A DNA stretch of 64,000 nucleotides from Cichorium intybus (GCA_023525715.1 CM042014.1:23645404-23709403); one strand, 5' to 3'; positions 1-14,319 are shown, counted from the first letter of the stretch. A program made the numbers and translations. The notes: generated from the letters alone by a model not told the origin.

Positions 1-1
1 A

Positions 2-2269
2 CGTGAGCATCGCCTTTTCCTTAACTACAAAAAATGCGAATTTGGGCAGCGTAGCCTGTCATACTTGGGGCACGAGATATCCGCTGAGGGTGTATCAGCC
101 GAGGCAACAAAGATCAGAGCAATGATTGATTGGCCTACACCACGGAACATTAAGGGTCTACGGGGATTCCTAGGCCTCACCGGCTACTACAGAAAGTTTG
201 TGAGGGGATACGCCAACATAGCCCTTCCCCTCACGGAGCAACTAAAACGCGATCGTTACGGTTGGAACCAAGCCGCAGAAGAGGCCTTCCAACAGCTCAA
301 GCGGGCGATGACCACCGTCCCAGTCCTCGCTATGCCGGATTTCACGAAAACATTTGTGGTCGAAACAGATGCCTCGGGATATGGCTTGGGGGCAGTTCTA
401 ACCCAGGAAAAGCGTCCCATAGCTTATTACAGTTTCACCTTGGGGGAGAAGGCAAGATTAAAGTCTATCTATGAGAAGGAACTAATGGCGATAGTTAAGG
501 CGGTGCAGAAATGGAGGCCTTATCTTATAGGGAGACGATTCACGGTTAAAACGGAGCAGCTAAGCCTCAAGTATATCCTAGAACAACGAATGGTCAGGAC
601 AGATTACCAGAAATGGATTTCCAAATTGATGGGTTTCGAATTCGACATACATTACCGAACGGGGGCCAGCAACAAGGTCGCCGACGCGCTGTCCCGAAAG
701 GACCCACAACCCTTGTGCAATATGATGAATGCTAACGTATGGAAGTCTTGGGATAAGCTTAAAGAAGAAATCGACCGGGATGAATTCATACTTAAGATGA
801 AGAAGGATCTGGAAGGTGACCCAATGGCCCACAAAAACTTTGGTCTTTGCCAAGGCAACTTACTTTACAAAGGTCGGCTGGTCATTCCTAACAATACCAC
901 GATGAAATCAGAAATTCTACATGAGTTCCACGATTCTGCCATTGGGGGACACGCCGGGGAGAGAAAAACTTACCAGCGGGCCATCTCGGAACTCTATTGG
1001 ACGGGGATGCGGGCTGATATCATTGACTATATCAGAAAGTGCCCGGTGTGTCAACAACACAAGTCCCTCACCACGGCCCCAGCCGGCTTGCTGCAACCCA
1101 TTCCCATTCCTAACCAAACTTGGGAGGAGCTCACGATGGATTTCATCGAGGGACTGCCAAAATCCGAAGGGTGGGACACTATTTGGGTCGTGGTAGACCG
1201 ACTCACCAAATATGCTCACTTCATACCCCTTCGTCACCCATTTTCCGCAGCAACTGTTGCCAACACATTCATGAAGGAGATCGTGCGACTTCATGGAATT
1301 CCTAAATCAATCATCAGCGATCGGGACAGGATTTTCATCAGTCATTTCTGGACGGAGCTGTTCCGGTTACATGGGGTGGACCTTAAGAGGAGTACCGCAT
1401 ACCACCCCCAAACTGACGGACAGTCGGAGGTGGTGAACAGGTGCCTAGAAACCTATCTTAGATGTTTTTGTTCGGAAAAACCGAGGCTATGGGCGCGATG
1501 GTTAGCATGGGCAGAGTTTTGGTACAACACGTCCTTCCACACGTCAACCAAGTGCACCCCATTTAAAGCTCTATATGGGAGAGACCCACCAGCCATCATC
1601 CGATATGAGGGACAACAGTCGAGTATGGACGAAATTGAGCAATTGCTGGAGGACCGGGACGCTATATTGGATGACCTGAAGATGAACCTGATTCGGGCAC
1701 AACAGAGAATGCAAGCCCAAGCTGATAAGAAGCGTAGGGACGTCGAATATCAAGAGGGCGACTGGGTCTATCTCAAGCTGAAACCCTACAGACAACAAAG
1801 TTTGGCTCAAAGGAAATTCGAGAAGTTGGCAGCCAGGTACTATGGTCCATATAGAATTATTAAGCGGGTCGGCCAAGTAGCATACCAGCTCGAATTACCC
1901 TCGACAACCTTAATTCATCCCACATTTCATGTTTCACAACTGAAGACGGCTCACGGGGTCCCTGGTAAGCCCACTGAATTACCGCCCCAACTTACTAAAG
2001 ACTTGGAATTGCTGGTTCAACCTGAAGCACTTATGGGGGTACGACTCAAGAAAGGAAGCAGTGAAAAAGAAACCGAAGTACTCATCCAGTGGCAGGGGTT
2101 ATCGAACAATGAAGCAACCTGGGAAGACTTTAAAAAAATGGGAACTCAATTCCCGTCTTTTCACCTTGAGGACAAGGTGAAAGTGTGGGCGGCCGGTGTT
2201 GATAAGCCCCAAACCTTGAGGGTCTACAGTCGAAGGCCCAGGAAGGAGCATCACGACCCAAGCAACTAA
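2..2269 (+). CDS. Ty3/gypsy chromovirus Gag-Pol, 3' part (RT end, RNase H, integrase, chromodomain)
   Basis: The frame is open from base 2 to the stop at 2267-2269, so the gene enters from outside the window; the TTG at 65 is not a start. In order it encodes the end of reverse transcriptase (LTGYYRKFVRGYANIALPLT), RNase H (ETDASGYG, YEKELMAIVKA), the integrase HHCC finger (GGHAGERKTY to CPVCQQHK), the integrase core and a C-terminal chromodomain (VLIQWQGLSNNEATWEDF). The core has Asp codons at 1139 and 1319 and Glu at 1427, giving the exact D-59-D-35-E spacing. A chromodomain after integrase marks a chromovirus, probably Tekay- or Reina-like, which integrates into nuclear chromatin. There is no internal stop or frameshift. 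One oddity is Glu (codon 554) where RNase H normally has its third catalytic Asp (TDQ to TEQ). The rest of the element cannot be judged. Confidence 0.95.
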   Translation, partial: REHRLFLNYKKCEFGQRSLSYLGHEISAEGVSAEATKIRAMIDWPTPRNIKGLRGFLGLTGYYRKFVRGYANIALPLTEQLKRDRYGWNQAAEEAFQQLKRAMTTVPVLAMPDFTKTFVVETDASGYGLGAVLTQEKRPIAYYSFTLGEKARLKSIYEKELMAIVKAVQKWRPYLIGRRFTVKTEQLSLKYILEQRMVRTDYQKWISKLMGFEFDIHYRTGASNKVADALSRKDPQPLCNMMNANVWKSWDKLKEEIDRDEFILKMKKDLEGDPMAHKNFGLCQGNLLYKGRLVIPNNTTMKSEILHEFHDSAIGGHAGERKTYQRAISELYWTGMRADIIDYIRKCPVCQQHKSLTTAPAGLLQPIPIPNQTWEELTMDFIEGLPKSEGWDTIWVVVDRLTKYAHFIPLRHPFSAATVANTFMKEIVRLHGIPKSIISDRDRIFISHFWTELFRLHGVDLKRSTAYHPQTDGQSEVVNRCLETYLRCFCSEKPRLWARWLAWAEFWYNTSFHTSTKCTPFKALYGRDPPAIIRYEGQQSSMDEIEQLLEDRDAILDDLKMNLIRAQQRMQAQADKKRRDVEYQEGDWVYLKLKPYRQQSLAQRKFEKLAARYYGPYRIIKRVGQVAYQLELPSTTLIHPTFHVSQLKTAHGVPGKPTELPPQLTKDLELLVQPEALMGVRLKKGSSEKETEVLIQWQGLSNNEATWEDFKKMGTQFPSFHLEDKVKVWAAGVDKPQTLRVYSRRPRKEHHDPSN

Positions 2270-2734
2270 GGGTCCAGTCCAAATTATGTCTTCAGCCTTT
2301 GTTAGTAATTTCCAGGCTTATCTTTTGTCTAATTTTGTTTTATCCTTAGTGGGGTGAGAAATGCCCATAGTACAAACATTGTAGTGGGGGACAGCCTTTT
2401 GTGTCGTCTGTGATGCCCCCGGTAGGTATTTAAACTTTTTCCTTCTCAATGAGAAAGGAGCGAATTCATTTGACAAGTTTTATTTCTTGCCTTGGAGAGC
2501 CCATTCCTCTCGAATGAATGGAAGAGTGAAATACCAACATCGTTTCTCTTTTACCAATTGTTTCTTCTTTTCAGTGAAAATATACGAGGGGTCTATCATT
2601 AGAAAGCTTTTTCTCCGTTTGGCTTGCATCATTTCTTTATGATATTTTTTTATATATAAATGAGTTGCATAACGCTCAATTTCATTAAATAGTAATTAAA
2701 TTTCAGTTTTACTTTATTTAAGCACCTCAGATAT
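2270..2734 (+). mobile_element. 3' end of the gypsy element, probable 3' LTR
   Basis: This follows the pol stop directly. Purine-rich runs at about 2349-2361 and 2383-2392 could be polypurine tracts. TGTGATGCCCCCGG at 2409 resembles chromovirus LTR starts, and TATTTAAA near 2426 could be an LTR TATA box. I cannot fix the LTR limits because the partner LTR is outside the window. Confidence 0.5.
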
Positions 2735-3133
2735 TTTTCTACCAATGTGGGATCGTAACAATACCCCACGCTTTGAAGAGCCAACGTCCTCGTTGGTCAC
2801 GGCTATAAGCCCATGTGTAGAACTCACTCCCAAAAGCTAGCTTGTAGGAGGAGGGGACACTTAGACTTATAAGCCACTAATAGAATTTATTTTCTACCAA
2901 TGTGGGATCGTAACAATACCCCACGCTTTGAAGAGCCAACGTCCTCGTTGGTCACGGCTATGTTGGTCACGGTTGGCACCCCCTTTTTGGTCCAAGCCAC
3001 CACTCCATAGGCCACCACTCCGAGCCATTGTTGGTCACGGCTACGTTGGTCACGGTTGACACCCTCCTTTCGGGTCCAAGCCACCACTCCGCAGGCCACC
3101 ACTCCAAGGGTTGGAACCTCGAAAGATAGGGAC

Positions 3134-3146
3134 GGCTCTGATACCA
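3134..3146 (-). other. Primer-binding site of the TRIM (initiator tRNA-Met type)
   Basis: The minus strand reads TGGTATCAGAGCC, the usual plant LTR-retrotransposon complement of the 3' end of initiator tRNA-Met. It sits just inside the 5' LTR. Confidence 0.85.
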
Positions 3147-3148
3147 AT

Positions 3149-3297
3149 TGATACGAACTCATCCCATACTAAGCCCGTATCACGCCATAAGCCCATGTGT
3201 AGAACTCACTCCCAAAAGCTAGCTTGTAGGAGGAGGGGACACTTAGACTTATAAGCCACTAATAGAATTTATTTTCTACCAATGTGGGATCGTAACA
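3149..3297 (-). repeat. TRIM 5' LTR (149 bp)
   Basis: It begins TGTTACG and ends TATCA on the minus strand and lies 2 bases from the primer-binding site. Bases 3187-3297 are repeated exactly at 2805-2915. Confidence 0.75.
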
Positions 3298-5870
3298 GAT
3301 ATCAAGGAATTCCCCACGAATAAACAGTAACAATAACCTGTGACAGAGCTACGAGAACTCACACATTTAGCCCAATCAGCATCTGTCCATGTCGATAAAG
3401 ACAAAATACTAGACTTTGAAAACAAGATTCCCTTCCCTGGACACAATTTCAAGGTTTGCACAGTAAAAGAAATATATGGTCAAGTATTTATTAAATAAAT
3501 TAATTTCCCAACTAATTTTTGAAACTCAGTAACATTGATCAATAACTCATTATCAGAATTTGAACTAGTAGCAGTAAGACACACATTCATATCCAGTGGG
3601 GTCTTAATAGGCTTAGCACCTAACAATGTAATTCATATAATAACTCAAGACAGTATTTATGCTGAGACAAACACAAGCCCTTAAAAGTTCTAACAATTTC
3701 AATGCCTAAAAATATTTCAAAATTCCCAGATCTTTAATCATAAACTGTGTTTTTAAAAACTGTTTTACCAAGTCAATTTTAGGTTCACTATTTCCAGTTA
3801 GAACAATGTCATCAACATACACAGAAATATCACAAAAAATTCATTATTTCTTTTAATATACAACGAATAATTGTTTTTACTTTGAACAAAGCCAAAAGTT
3901 CATCAAGGATGCAGTGAATTTTTCATTCCACTTTCTAGGTGCTTGTTTAAGACCATATAAAGACTTTATTAATGTACAAACTTTGTTATATTTTTCAGAA
4001 AAATAACCATGAGGCAATGGCATATACACTTCCTCTTCAAGAGACCTATATAGAAACGCATCATTAACATCCATTTGATACAAATTCCAGTTTCAAACTG
4101 AACAACCATAGAAATAACACACCTAACAGTAATCATTTTTGCAACATGTGAGAAGGTCTCTTCAAAATCAAGACCTTCTCATTGATTAAAGCCTTTGGCA
4201 ACAAGTCTGGCCTTAAACCTCTTAATTTTCCCATTAGATTTGTATTTAATTTTAAACGCCCACTTACAAGTTACAACCAATAGGTTTGCGCCCTTTTGGA
4301 AAATCAATAATAATACAGGTTCCATTTTGGTTTAGGGCTTCCATTTCCTCATTCATAGCCCTAACCCAATTTGGATCCCGAACGGCCTCATTGAAACAGG
4401 TTGGTTCCACAGACTTATTTAAAATAGCCGCAAAATACACAACCTCTGCATCTAATTTAGCATATCCTACAGATTTCTCTATACCAAACTTATGTTTACC
4501 CTCTATAACAAAATCATCATATTTGGATGGTACTCTTCTATCCATAGTAGACCTTCTAGAACCTAGTGGCGGGGCACCTAAAGCATCCTCAAACTGAGCT
4601 GGTCCAAATATTTTGAGTGAAGATGTTCCTCAGAACATTCCTGCCCATCCAACTCATCAGATTCAATTGTGAGGGCCGAATCGCCATCCTACCGATGATG
4701 GGTGGGCATTATCAGAATTACTTACAATATTATCATTATTAGGAATTTCGTGACCAATATGAGTAGGGACAGTTTGATAAAGGATATCAAAAAACTTTGA
4801 ATGATTGATATGAGAATCACAATAAGATAAGCCATCCTTTACTAGAGCCGTTTTTTAGAGGAAACACACTTTCATAAAAACGCACATCTCTGGAAAAGAA
4901 AACAAATTTATTATCAAGACTCAATAATTTGTAACATTTCTTAACATTTTAATAACCAATTAAAATGCATTTATCAGACTGTGAAGAAAATTTATCTAAA
5001 TTATTCAACTTAGTAGAAAAACATAGGCATCCAAACACCCTTAAGAAATTCAAGTTTGGTTCACGTTCATAAATCATTTCAAAAGGAGATTTCCCCTTTA
5101 AAACAGAACTAGGGGTCCTATTTATTAAAAACGTTGTTGTAAGGATAGTTTCCCCTATAAATTCAAGGGTATTCCAGATTGAAAAGGTAAGGAGCGTGCA
5201 ACATTCATAAGATGCATGTGTTTCTTTCAACTACACAATTTTGTTGTGGTGTATAAACACAAGTAGTCTGATGAACAACACCTTCTTTTTTTTAAAAAAA
5301 AGTACTAACCCTTAAGTTTACAAACTCAGATCCGTTATTAGATTTGAAAATTCTAACAGTTTTAGAAAATTGAGACTTAATTAGGCTGAAAAAGGACAAT
5401 GTTTTCAAACACTTCGTCTTTGGACTTAAGAAGATACACCCATATAGCCCGAGTATAATCATCAACTACAATCAAAAAATATCGGAATCCTTCTCTAGTT
5501 GAAATACGATAGGGACCTTACACATCTTGGTGGACTAGATCATCTAGGCTAGTAGATCTATGTTGACTAAGAGGAAATGGTTCACGGGTTTGCCTGGCTC
5601 TATGACATGTCTCACAGGGAGAAGAGTTGTTATTAGAAAAACCCAACTTAGACTTTAAAGCCATTAGAACTTGGTCAGATGGATGACCAAGTCTATTATG
5701 CCAAGTAACCCTCAATATATAGCAAGAAGACAAGGTAGTACTATTATGACAACTTACCCTACAATTTGAAAAAAAATAGCCCACTATAAACTTTACGAGT
5801 CTCCTCAACCGAATTGACTTGTAAATCCTGAATATTACACAGATAACAATTGTTTTTTGAATTTTTCTAT
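3298..5870 (-). pseudogene. Decayed Ty1/copia pol remnant
   Basis: Broken minus-strand fragments keep copia order from right to left. GAG-pre-integrase is at 5518-5808 (WHNRLGHPSDQV, CETCHRARQTREPF). Integrase C-terminal half is at 4949-5230 (TTFLINRTPSSVLKGKSPFE, FGCLCFST). The linker to reverse transcriptase is at 4264-4545 (PNWVRAMNEEMEALNQNGT). RT is at 3877-4083 (QMDVNDAFLYRSLEEEVYMP, SLYGLKQAPRKWN), and RNase H at 3298-3461 (TDADWAKCVSSRSSVTGYCY). Many stops and frameshifts separate them, so no protein is made. The RNase H part stops at the TRIM insertion, and gag and protease are missing beyond about 5870. The lineage is uncertain. Confidence 0.9.
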
Positions 5871-5933
5871 TTCCAAGATTGTTCTAAAATATAATAAAAA
5901 CAAGCACACATACACACACTCATTGTCACCTAC

Positions 5934-6570
5934 ACCCCACAATTACAACTAAACCCACCCTACCCTTTACCCACCCCACCCCACCCACCACGCCACACCC
6001 ACCACCTATACCCACCCCCACCCCACCCCATCTCACCCACCCACCCGACCCCCACCCAATCCCATCTCACCCACCCACCACTTACACCCACCCCACCCCA
6101 CTCCATGCGCCACCCACCCACCACCTACACCCATCAAACCCACAACACCACACCACCCCACCATACCACAACAAACCACATACCACACCCACCCTACCCT
6201 ACCCACACCACCCCACACCATCACCCATCCTACCCTACCCCACCCTACCCTACCTAAACCCATACTACCCCCACCCACCTCATCCCTACTTACCCACCAC
6301 CCACCCAATCCCATCTCACCTACCCCACCACACCCACCACCACCCACCTATACCTATCCACCACCTACACCCACAACACCAGCCCACCCCACCCCAGCAA
6401 ACCACACCACACTAATACCCCACCCCACCCTTCCCCACCGCCCACCCTACTCCACACCACCACCTACCCATCCTACCCCACCACCCACCCTACTCCACAC
6501 CACCACCTACTCACCCTACCTCACCCACCACCTACCCACGCCATCCCCACTACCCACCAGGGAGCGTGGG
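5934..6570. repeat. C-rich low-complexity tract, degenerate (CCACCC)n
   Basis: More than 600 bp of irregular CCACCC/CCCCA/ACACC units with almost no G on the plus strand; the minus strand is therefore a G-run tract able to form quadruplexes. Reading frames here are composition artefacts. A tract of the opposite strand sense occurs at 44443-45020. Confidence 0.9.
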
Positions 6571-6605
6571 GTGGGGTAAGGGTGAGGTGGGGTGGGTTGA
6601 TGGTA

Positions 6606-6800
6606 AGGGTGAGCAAAACCGAACCCGAAAACTGGGAAACCGACAAAACTGAAACCAAAATTCCGAAACCAAAACAAAAACCGACGGTTTGGGTTTGAAA
6701 TTTTAAAAACCGAAAATTCTGGTTTGGGTTCGGTTTCACCCCCCAAAACCGACCCACTAAAACCGAAACCGACTTAATCCCTAAAACCGACCCAAACCTA
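6606..6800. mobile_element. Left end of an hAT-type element (partial)
   Basis: TAAGGGTGAGCAAAACCG followed by alternating AACCGAAA/CCGAAAC text matches the ends of the common plant TAGGGGTGAGCAAAACC hAT-like family. No matching right end or target duplication follows before AT-rich DNA begins at about 6800, so this is a half element. Confidence 0.5.
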
Positions 6801-6849
6801 AAATTATTTAATATATTATTAATATTTGATATATATTGTAGCATGTTAG

Positions 6850-8675
<1,826 letters not shown>

Positions 8676-8785
8676 CGAGATCATGAGAGAACCTAAAAAA
8701 ACCTAGGAACCTAGGAACTTTTTTTCTACACAATATTTAAAAAAAATTGCATCCAATTTTTTTATTTAAAGCATCTAAGAGATTT

Positions 8786-8834
8786 CTAAACCCTAAACCC
8801 TAAACCCTAAACCTAAACCCTAAACCCTAAACCC
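8786..8834. repeat. Interstitial telomere-like repeat, block 1
   Basis: About 7 units of CCCTAAA, the plant telomere sequence, with one CCTAAA variant. It lies in the first internal unit of element A. Confidence 0.9.
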
Positions 8835-8903
8835 ATATGAAAAAAAATAAAAAAAATGATTTTTTTTCATCAAATTTTTTTATTTAAAGTGTCTAAGAGA
8901 TTT

Positions 8904-8991
8904 CTAAACCCTAAACCTAAACCCTAAACCCTAAAACTAAACCCTAAACCCTAAACCCTAAACCCTAAACCCTATACCTAAACCCTAAACC
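8904..8991. repeat. Interstitial telomere-like repeat, block 2
   Basis: About 12 units of CCCTAAA with CCTAAA, AACTAAA and CCTATA variants. It lies in the second internal unit of element A. Confidence 0.9.
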
Positions 8992-9166
8992 GATATGAAA
9001 AAAAATTAAAAAAATGATTTTTTTTGAAAATTTTTTTTGATATCTTCTAGATGCATCATAACAAAAATTTTGGTATATATATATTTTTTAAATATTGTGT
9101 AGAAAAAAAGTTCATAAAATGGGTTCTTAGGTTCCTAGGCTTTTTTAGGTTCTCAATTGAACTTTA

Positions 9167-10595
<1,429 letters not shown>

Positions 10596-11650
10596 TTAAT
10601 AGTCTTTTATCAAAAATCTTTTGCGTGTTTGTGGAGTTTATGATCCAAATATTGCAATGTATATTTTTCTTGAAATAATTGCTATATTAGTAGTTTTTTC
10701 TCACAAAAATCTTTCTTGTGGTTGAAAAGTTTTCGATTCAAATATGAGTTTGTGATTTAAATATGAAGTTGAACAAATAAGTTTTTCGCATCAACAGTAT
10801 TTCTAATGTGAATTTTTCTTTAGATTATAGTGCTTGAAATAGGAAGTAGAACTAAACGATCGGAAAAAAGGTAACAAAATGGTAATTTGCTGATTTTTTC
10901 GACGAACTAAATCTATCATTCTTTTGTTGATTTCTATATTTTTTTTCTAAATTGTTTATACAAACCTTTTGTACGGTTTAGGAGTGTTTGACATGTTTTT
11001 TGTAAATAAATATTATAATAGATGTTTCATTGTTTTTATGTTATTAAAAGTTGTAGTAATTATTATTTCATATTATTTATTATTCATTAGGTTGTGTGTG
11101 TATGTAATCACAATCTAATAAATAACAAATAACATAAATTAATAGTTACTACAATTTTGAATAACATAAAAACAATGAGACATTTATTATAACATATATT
11201 TTCAAAAAATACATTAAAAACTCCTAAATTGTATAAAATGTTTGTAGAAAAATTTCAAATATATGTTGAAATCAACAAAAGAATAGTATATTTGGTTCAT
11301 CGAAAATCATCAAAATGTTTGTAGAAACAATTTCAAAGATATATAAAAATCAACAAAAGAATAATATATTTAGTTCATCGAAAATCATCAATTTCTCATT
11401 TTTTTCGTCGTTTAATTTCACTTCTTATTTCAAACACTTTAATCCAAAGTAAAATATATATTGGACTTACTATTCATGCGACAAACTCATTTGTTCAACT
11501 CTTTATATTTGAATCACAAACTCTTCAACGACATGAACAATTTTTGAGAGAAAATACTACCAATATAGCTATTTTCCCAAAAAAATCTACATTTATAAGA
11601 TGATAAATTTCTCATCATTTTAAAACAATAAAGACAATATCGAAAATTAA
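10596..11650. repeat. Foldback element: large inverted repeat (~1.05 kb)
   Basis: The sequence is nearly self-complementary about a short loop near 11098-11108. Matching arm pieces include TTGCTATATTAGTAGT (about 10680) against AGCTATATTGGTAGT (reverse of about 11565), ATTCTTTTGTTGATTTCTAT against ATTCTTTTGTTGATTTTTAT, and CATTGTTTTTATGTTATT on both arms next to the loop. The arms are about 500 bp each and roughly 80% alike by eye. Both sides have (TA)n/(CA)n tracts. No coding frame spans it. It could be a foldback transposon or a source of a long hairpin RNA. Confidence 0.8.
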
Positions 11651-11985
11651 CCTACAACATGGTGGAATTCTCACAAGTTTATAATTATATATAGCCAAAA
11701 CAAAAATAAGCCTATGACATTGTTGAGCTCTCATGCTTATATTCTAGATAACAATAAATAAAATTGAAGAGAAGCAAGTTGAAGTAATCAAGTGTGGAAT
11801 AGTTCTTATATAGGCAAAATATTTTAAATGAGCAAAAACAATTAATTAGCATAAGATGAAGAGATATGAGTTACAAATAAATATTTAAGTAGTATAAGAT
11901 GAAAAGTTGGAAGTTTCAAATGAATATGATGCCAATATTTAGTTTTCTTGATTCACAATGATTTGAATGGCCTCTATTATAAGAG

Positions 11986-12192
<207 letters not shown>

Positions 12193-12282
12193 TATACATA
12201 CTTGAATTAAACAAATAAATGATGTATATGTATATGTTGTGTTTGATATTCCATATTGATGCACAAAAAATGTAGAGACTTA

Positions 12283-13169
12283 GGTTGTGTTTGTTTATCT
12301 CTTAATTGCAAAATTAAGAGGCAACCACTTAATTTTTAAGTTTAAGACCGTTTGATTATAACTTATTTTTCACATCTTAAATAAAAAGTTACATCAGTAT
12401 AGTTAAGGGATAAAAGCATGTCTGATTAAAAAAGAGAAGGCCCATTTTCCTATTATACCCTAAACCCATCGTCCCATTCTTTCTCGGTTTCTCCATCGTC
12501 TCGTTCTTTCTCCTGCCTCCCACCTCTCCTTTGATCTACACCGGCCCTCCTGCTCCGTCAAAGAAGGTTCAACGGCCACCATCAGCCTTAAAAATATGAC
12601 GATTACAGTTCCTGCACAGCGACGAGGAAGCAGCTCTGGTACCTGCAGCGCCTCCTCCACAACCGTGGTACATGCAGCGCCGCTACTCCTCTACAGACGG
12701 GGGACGGTCCCTCCTCCGCCACTCCTCTTCTGCCCTAAAGAATCGGTTTGATTTTTCAGAATATCCCCTAAAGAATCGGTTGGATTTTTCTATTTATATC
12801 CCCTAAATCTCGTTTCTGATGTTGATGTGTTGCTGAAACTTTTTTTCTGATGTTGCCACGTTGCTGAAACTTTTTTCTGAATTCAATTTGGTATACTTAT
12901 GGAAATCGGTGATTTGATGATAGACTTTGTATTCTATATGTTGATATGGTTCTTAATTTATATGCTATATGTTGCTGATAGAATTTATATGTTAGAAAAA
13001 AATAATAATAAGGGGTAAAATGGTCTTTTTAATCATTCAACACAAGAATTAAGAGGTTCTAACCAAACAACGTGTTAAAAATTCAGATCTTAAAAAGTCA
13101 GACCCTCTTAAACACTCAGACCTCTTAAAAATCCAGATCTTAAAAATTAAGAGGCTTCCAAACGAACCC
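12283..13169. mobile_element. PIF/Harbinger-like non-autonomous element (887 bp)
   Basis: The ends are GGTTGTGTTTGTTTATCTCT on the left and, reversed, GGGTTCGTTTGGAAGCCTCT on the right; this is the usual PIF/Harbinger (Tourist-like) terminal style. TTA flanks both sides (12280-12282 and 13170-13172), the expected 3-bp duplication. Next to each end the phrase CTTAATT/TTAAGAGG is repeated in inverted form. The middle (12450-12800) is a GC-richer pyrimidine stretch that looks like a captured gene leader; I see no transposase. Confidence 0.8.
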
Positions 13170-13172
13170 TTA

Positions 13173-13962
13173 ACCTACAAAAGAGAAACTTAATGAGGAC
13201 ATCCATGAGTAGTGAAATTTCACCGGACTCTAAATGGGAAAAACAACATTTTTAAATCAGTTCAACCCGGGCTTGGACGAAATTCAATTTTTTGCCGAGT
13301 CTTGGTACCTTATAATGAACTTGTTTTTTTATTTGGTTTATGCGATAAACCAAACCGAATAAACCGAAACCAATTTTAACCGAACCTTATTTGGTTTGGT
13401 TACAGTTAATTTAGGAACGTTAAAAAACCGATTTAACCAAAAACCGAAATAACCGACCGAATAACACCCTAAATTGTTAATTACTAAAATTATAAATAGA
13501 GCAATTTTATAAGGATTTAGCGGATGAAAAGTGAAGAAGTTAGAGACCTAATGCACAACCAAATATTTTCAAAAGAAATGTCGGTTGAAACTTTTTAGAC
13601 CGCATCCAAAAAACAGTAAAACACGAGGACTACTTTTACGGTTTTCTTTATTAATTACATTAAAATATTAGAAAAGAGTGAGTTTCCATCAGATTTGAAT
13701 AGATATTTGGTAATTGTGAAGTGATGTGGGGATATTTTTGTAATGAGAATTCAAACATTGAGAAATTATCATGTCTACTCAAATAATGGATAATTGAAAA
13801 TGCCCATTAAGCAATAGATTTGTTAGTCATCAGGTATTCAGGTGAATCAATGTTCTTTAGAAAAACGAAAAACCGAAAAAGAGTGAAGATCACTAGTTTT
13901 ATGTAAAGATAAATTTAATACTTTTAAATTATGTTTCTTAACGCGTATATTTATGATATAAA
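13173..13962. other. Intergenic DNA with a possible hAT-type relic (13315-13475)
   Basis: AACCGAAA-type text ends in CCGAATAACACCCTAA, like one end of an hAT-like MITE, but no partner end or target duplication is visible. No gene is seen in the rest. Confidence 0.35.
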
Positions 13963-14137
13963 TGTTAGTGTATCCCACATTGGTGCGACACGGTCCTATA
14001 AGTTTGTATATATGTTGGAGTCTCTCCTCTCTCCACAAGGCGACACGGTCCTATAAGTTTGTATATATGTTGGAGTCTCACCTCTCTCCACAAGGGCTCT
14101 TTTGGAGAGACCCTCTTGGGCTCCACATATATTTACA
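13963..14137 (+). repeat. TRIM 5' LTR with internal duplication
   Basis: 175 bp, TG...CA ends, with a tandem duplication of the segment starting CGACACGGTCC. Confidence 0.9.
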
Positions 14138-14150
14138 TGGTATCAAAGCC
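14138..14150 (+). other. TRIM primer-binding site
   Basis: TGGTATCAAAGCC differs at one base from the usual initiator tRNA-Met complement TGGTATCAGAGCC. Confidence 0.85.
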
Positions 14151-14199
14151 GGCGTCCCGCACCCTGTAACCTCATCGAGCCTACGTCTCTGAGGGGGAG

Positions 14200-14319
14200 T
14201 GTTAGTGTATCCCACATTGATGCGACACGGTCCTATAAGTTTGTATATATGTTGGAGTTTCCCCTCTCTCCACAAGGGCTCTTTTGGAGAGACCCTCTTG
14301 GGCTCCACATATATTTACA
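14200..14319 (+). repeat. TRIM 3' LTR (120 bp)
   Basis: TG...CA ends. It matches LTR1 outside the duplicated segment, with few differences. Confidence 0.9.

Larger units (their letters stand above)
2735..3297 (-). mobile_element. TRIM-type miniature LTR element with three LTR-derived units
   Basis: Read on the minus strand: a 149-bp LTR (3297 to 3149, TGTTACGATCC...GTATCA), a tRNA-iMet-type primer site (3146-3134), a non-coding internal part (about 3133-2916) ending in GCGTGGGGTAT, and a second LTR (2915-2805) cut short. After that the internal 3' end repeats (2804-2761) and leads into the first 26 bp of a third LTR (2760-2735). The first two LTRs are identical over 111 bp (2805-2915 and 3187-3297). 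The internal part contains an imperfect duplication of about 80 bp (2952-3030 and 3031-3110). GATAT occurs at 2730-2734 and 3298-3302 and may be a target duplication. No protein is encoded, as expected for TRIMs. The truncated joint lies at a shared CACG, which suggests recombination. Confidence 0.8.
13963..14319 (+). mobile_element. Complete TRIM element (357 bp) with 5-bp target duplication
   Basis: LTR1 is 13963-14137 and LTR2 is 14200-14319; both start TGTTAGTGTATCCCACATTG and end CACATATATTTACA. The primer site TGGTATCAAAGCC (14138-14150) follows LTR1 with no gap, and the purine tract GAGGGGGAG (14191-14199) precedes LTR2. ATAAA flanks both ends (13958-13962 and 14320-14324). LTR1 is longer because about 55 bp (CGACACGGTCCTATAAG...CTCCACAAGG) is duplicated inside it. 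The internal part is only 62 bp. It encodes nothing, so mobilisation would need proteins from a larger LTR element. Confidence 0.92.

Noticed and set aside
6033..6347. Gly/Trp/Val-rich minus-strand frame
   Set aside because: Artefact of the C-rich tract.
8786..8991. Chromosome end or telomere fusion point
   Set aside because: The CCCTAAA blocks are short, interrupted and enclosed by an element with TIRs.
13315..13475. Complete hAT-type MITE
   Set aside because: Only one end-like sequence is visible and no 8-bp duplication was found.
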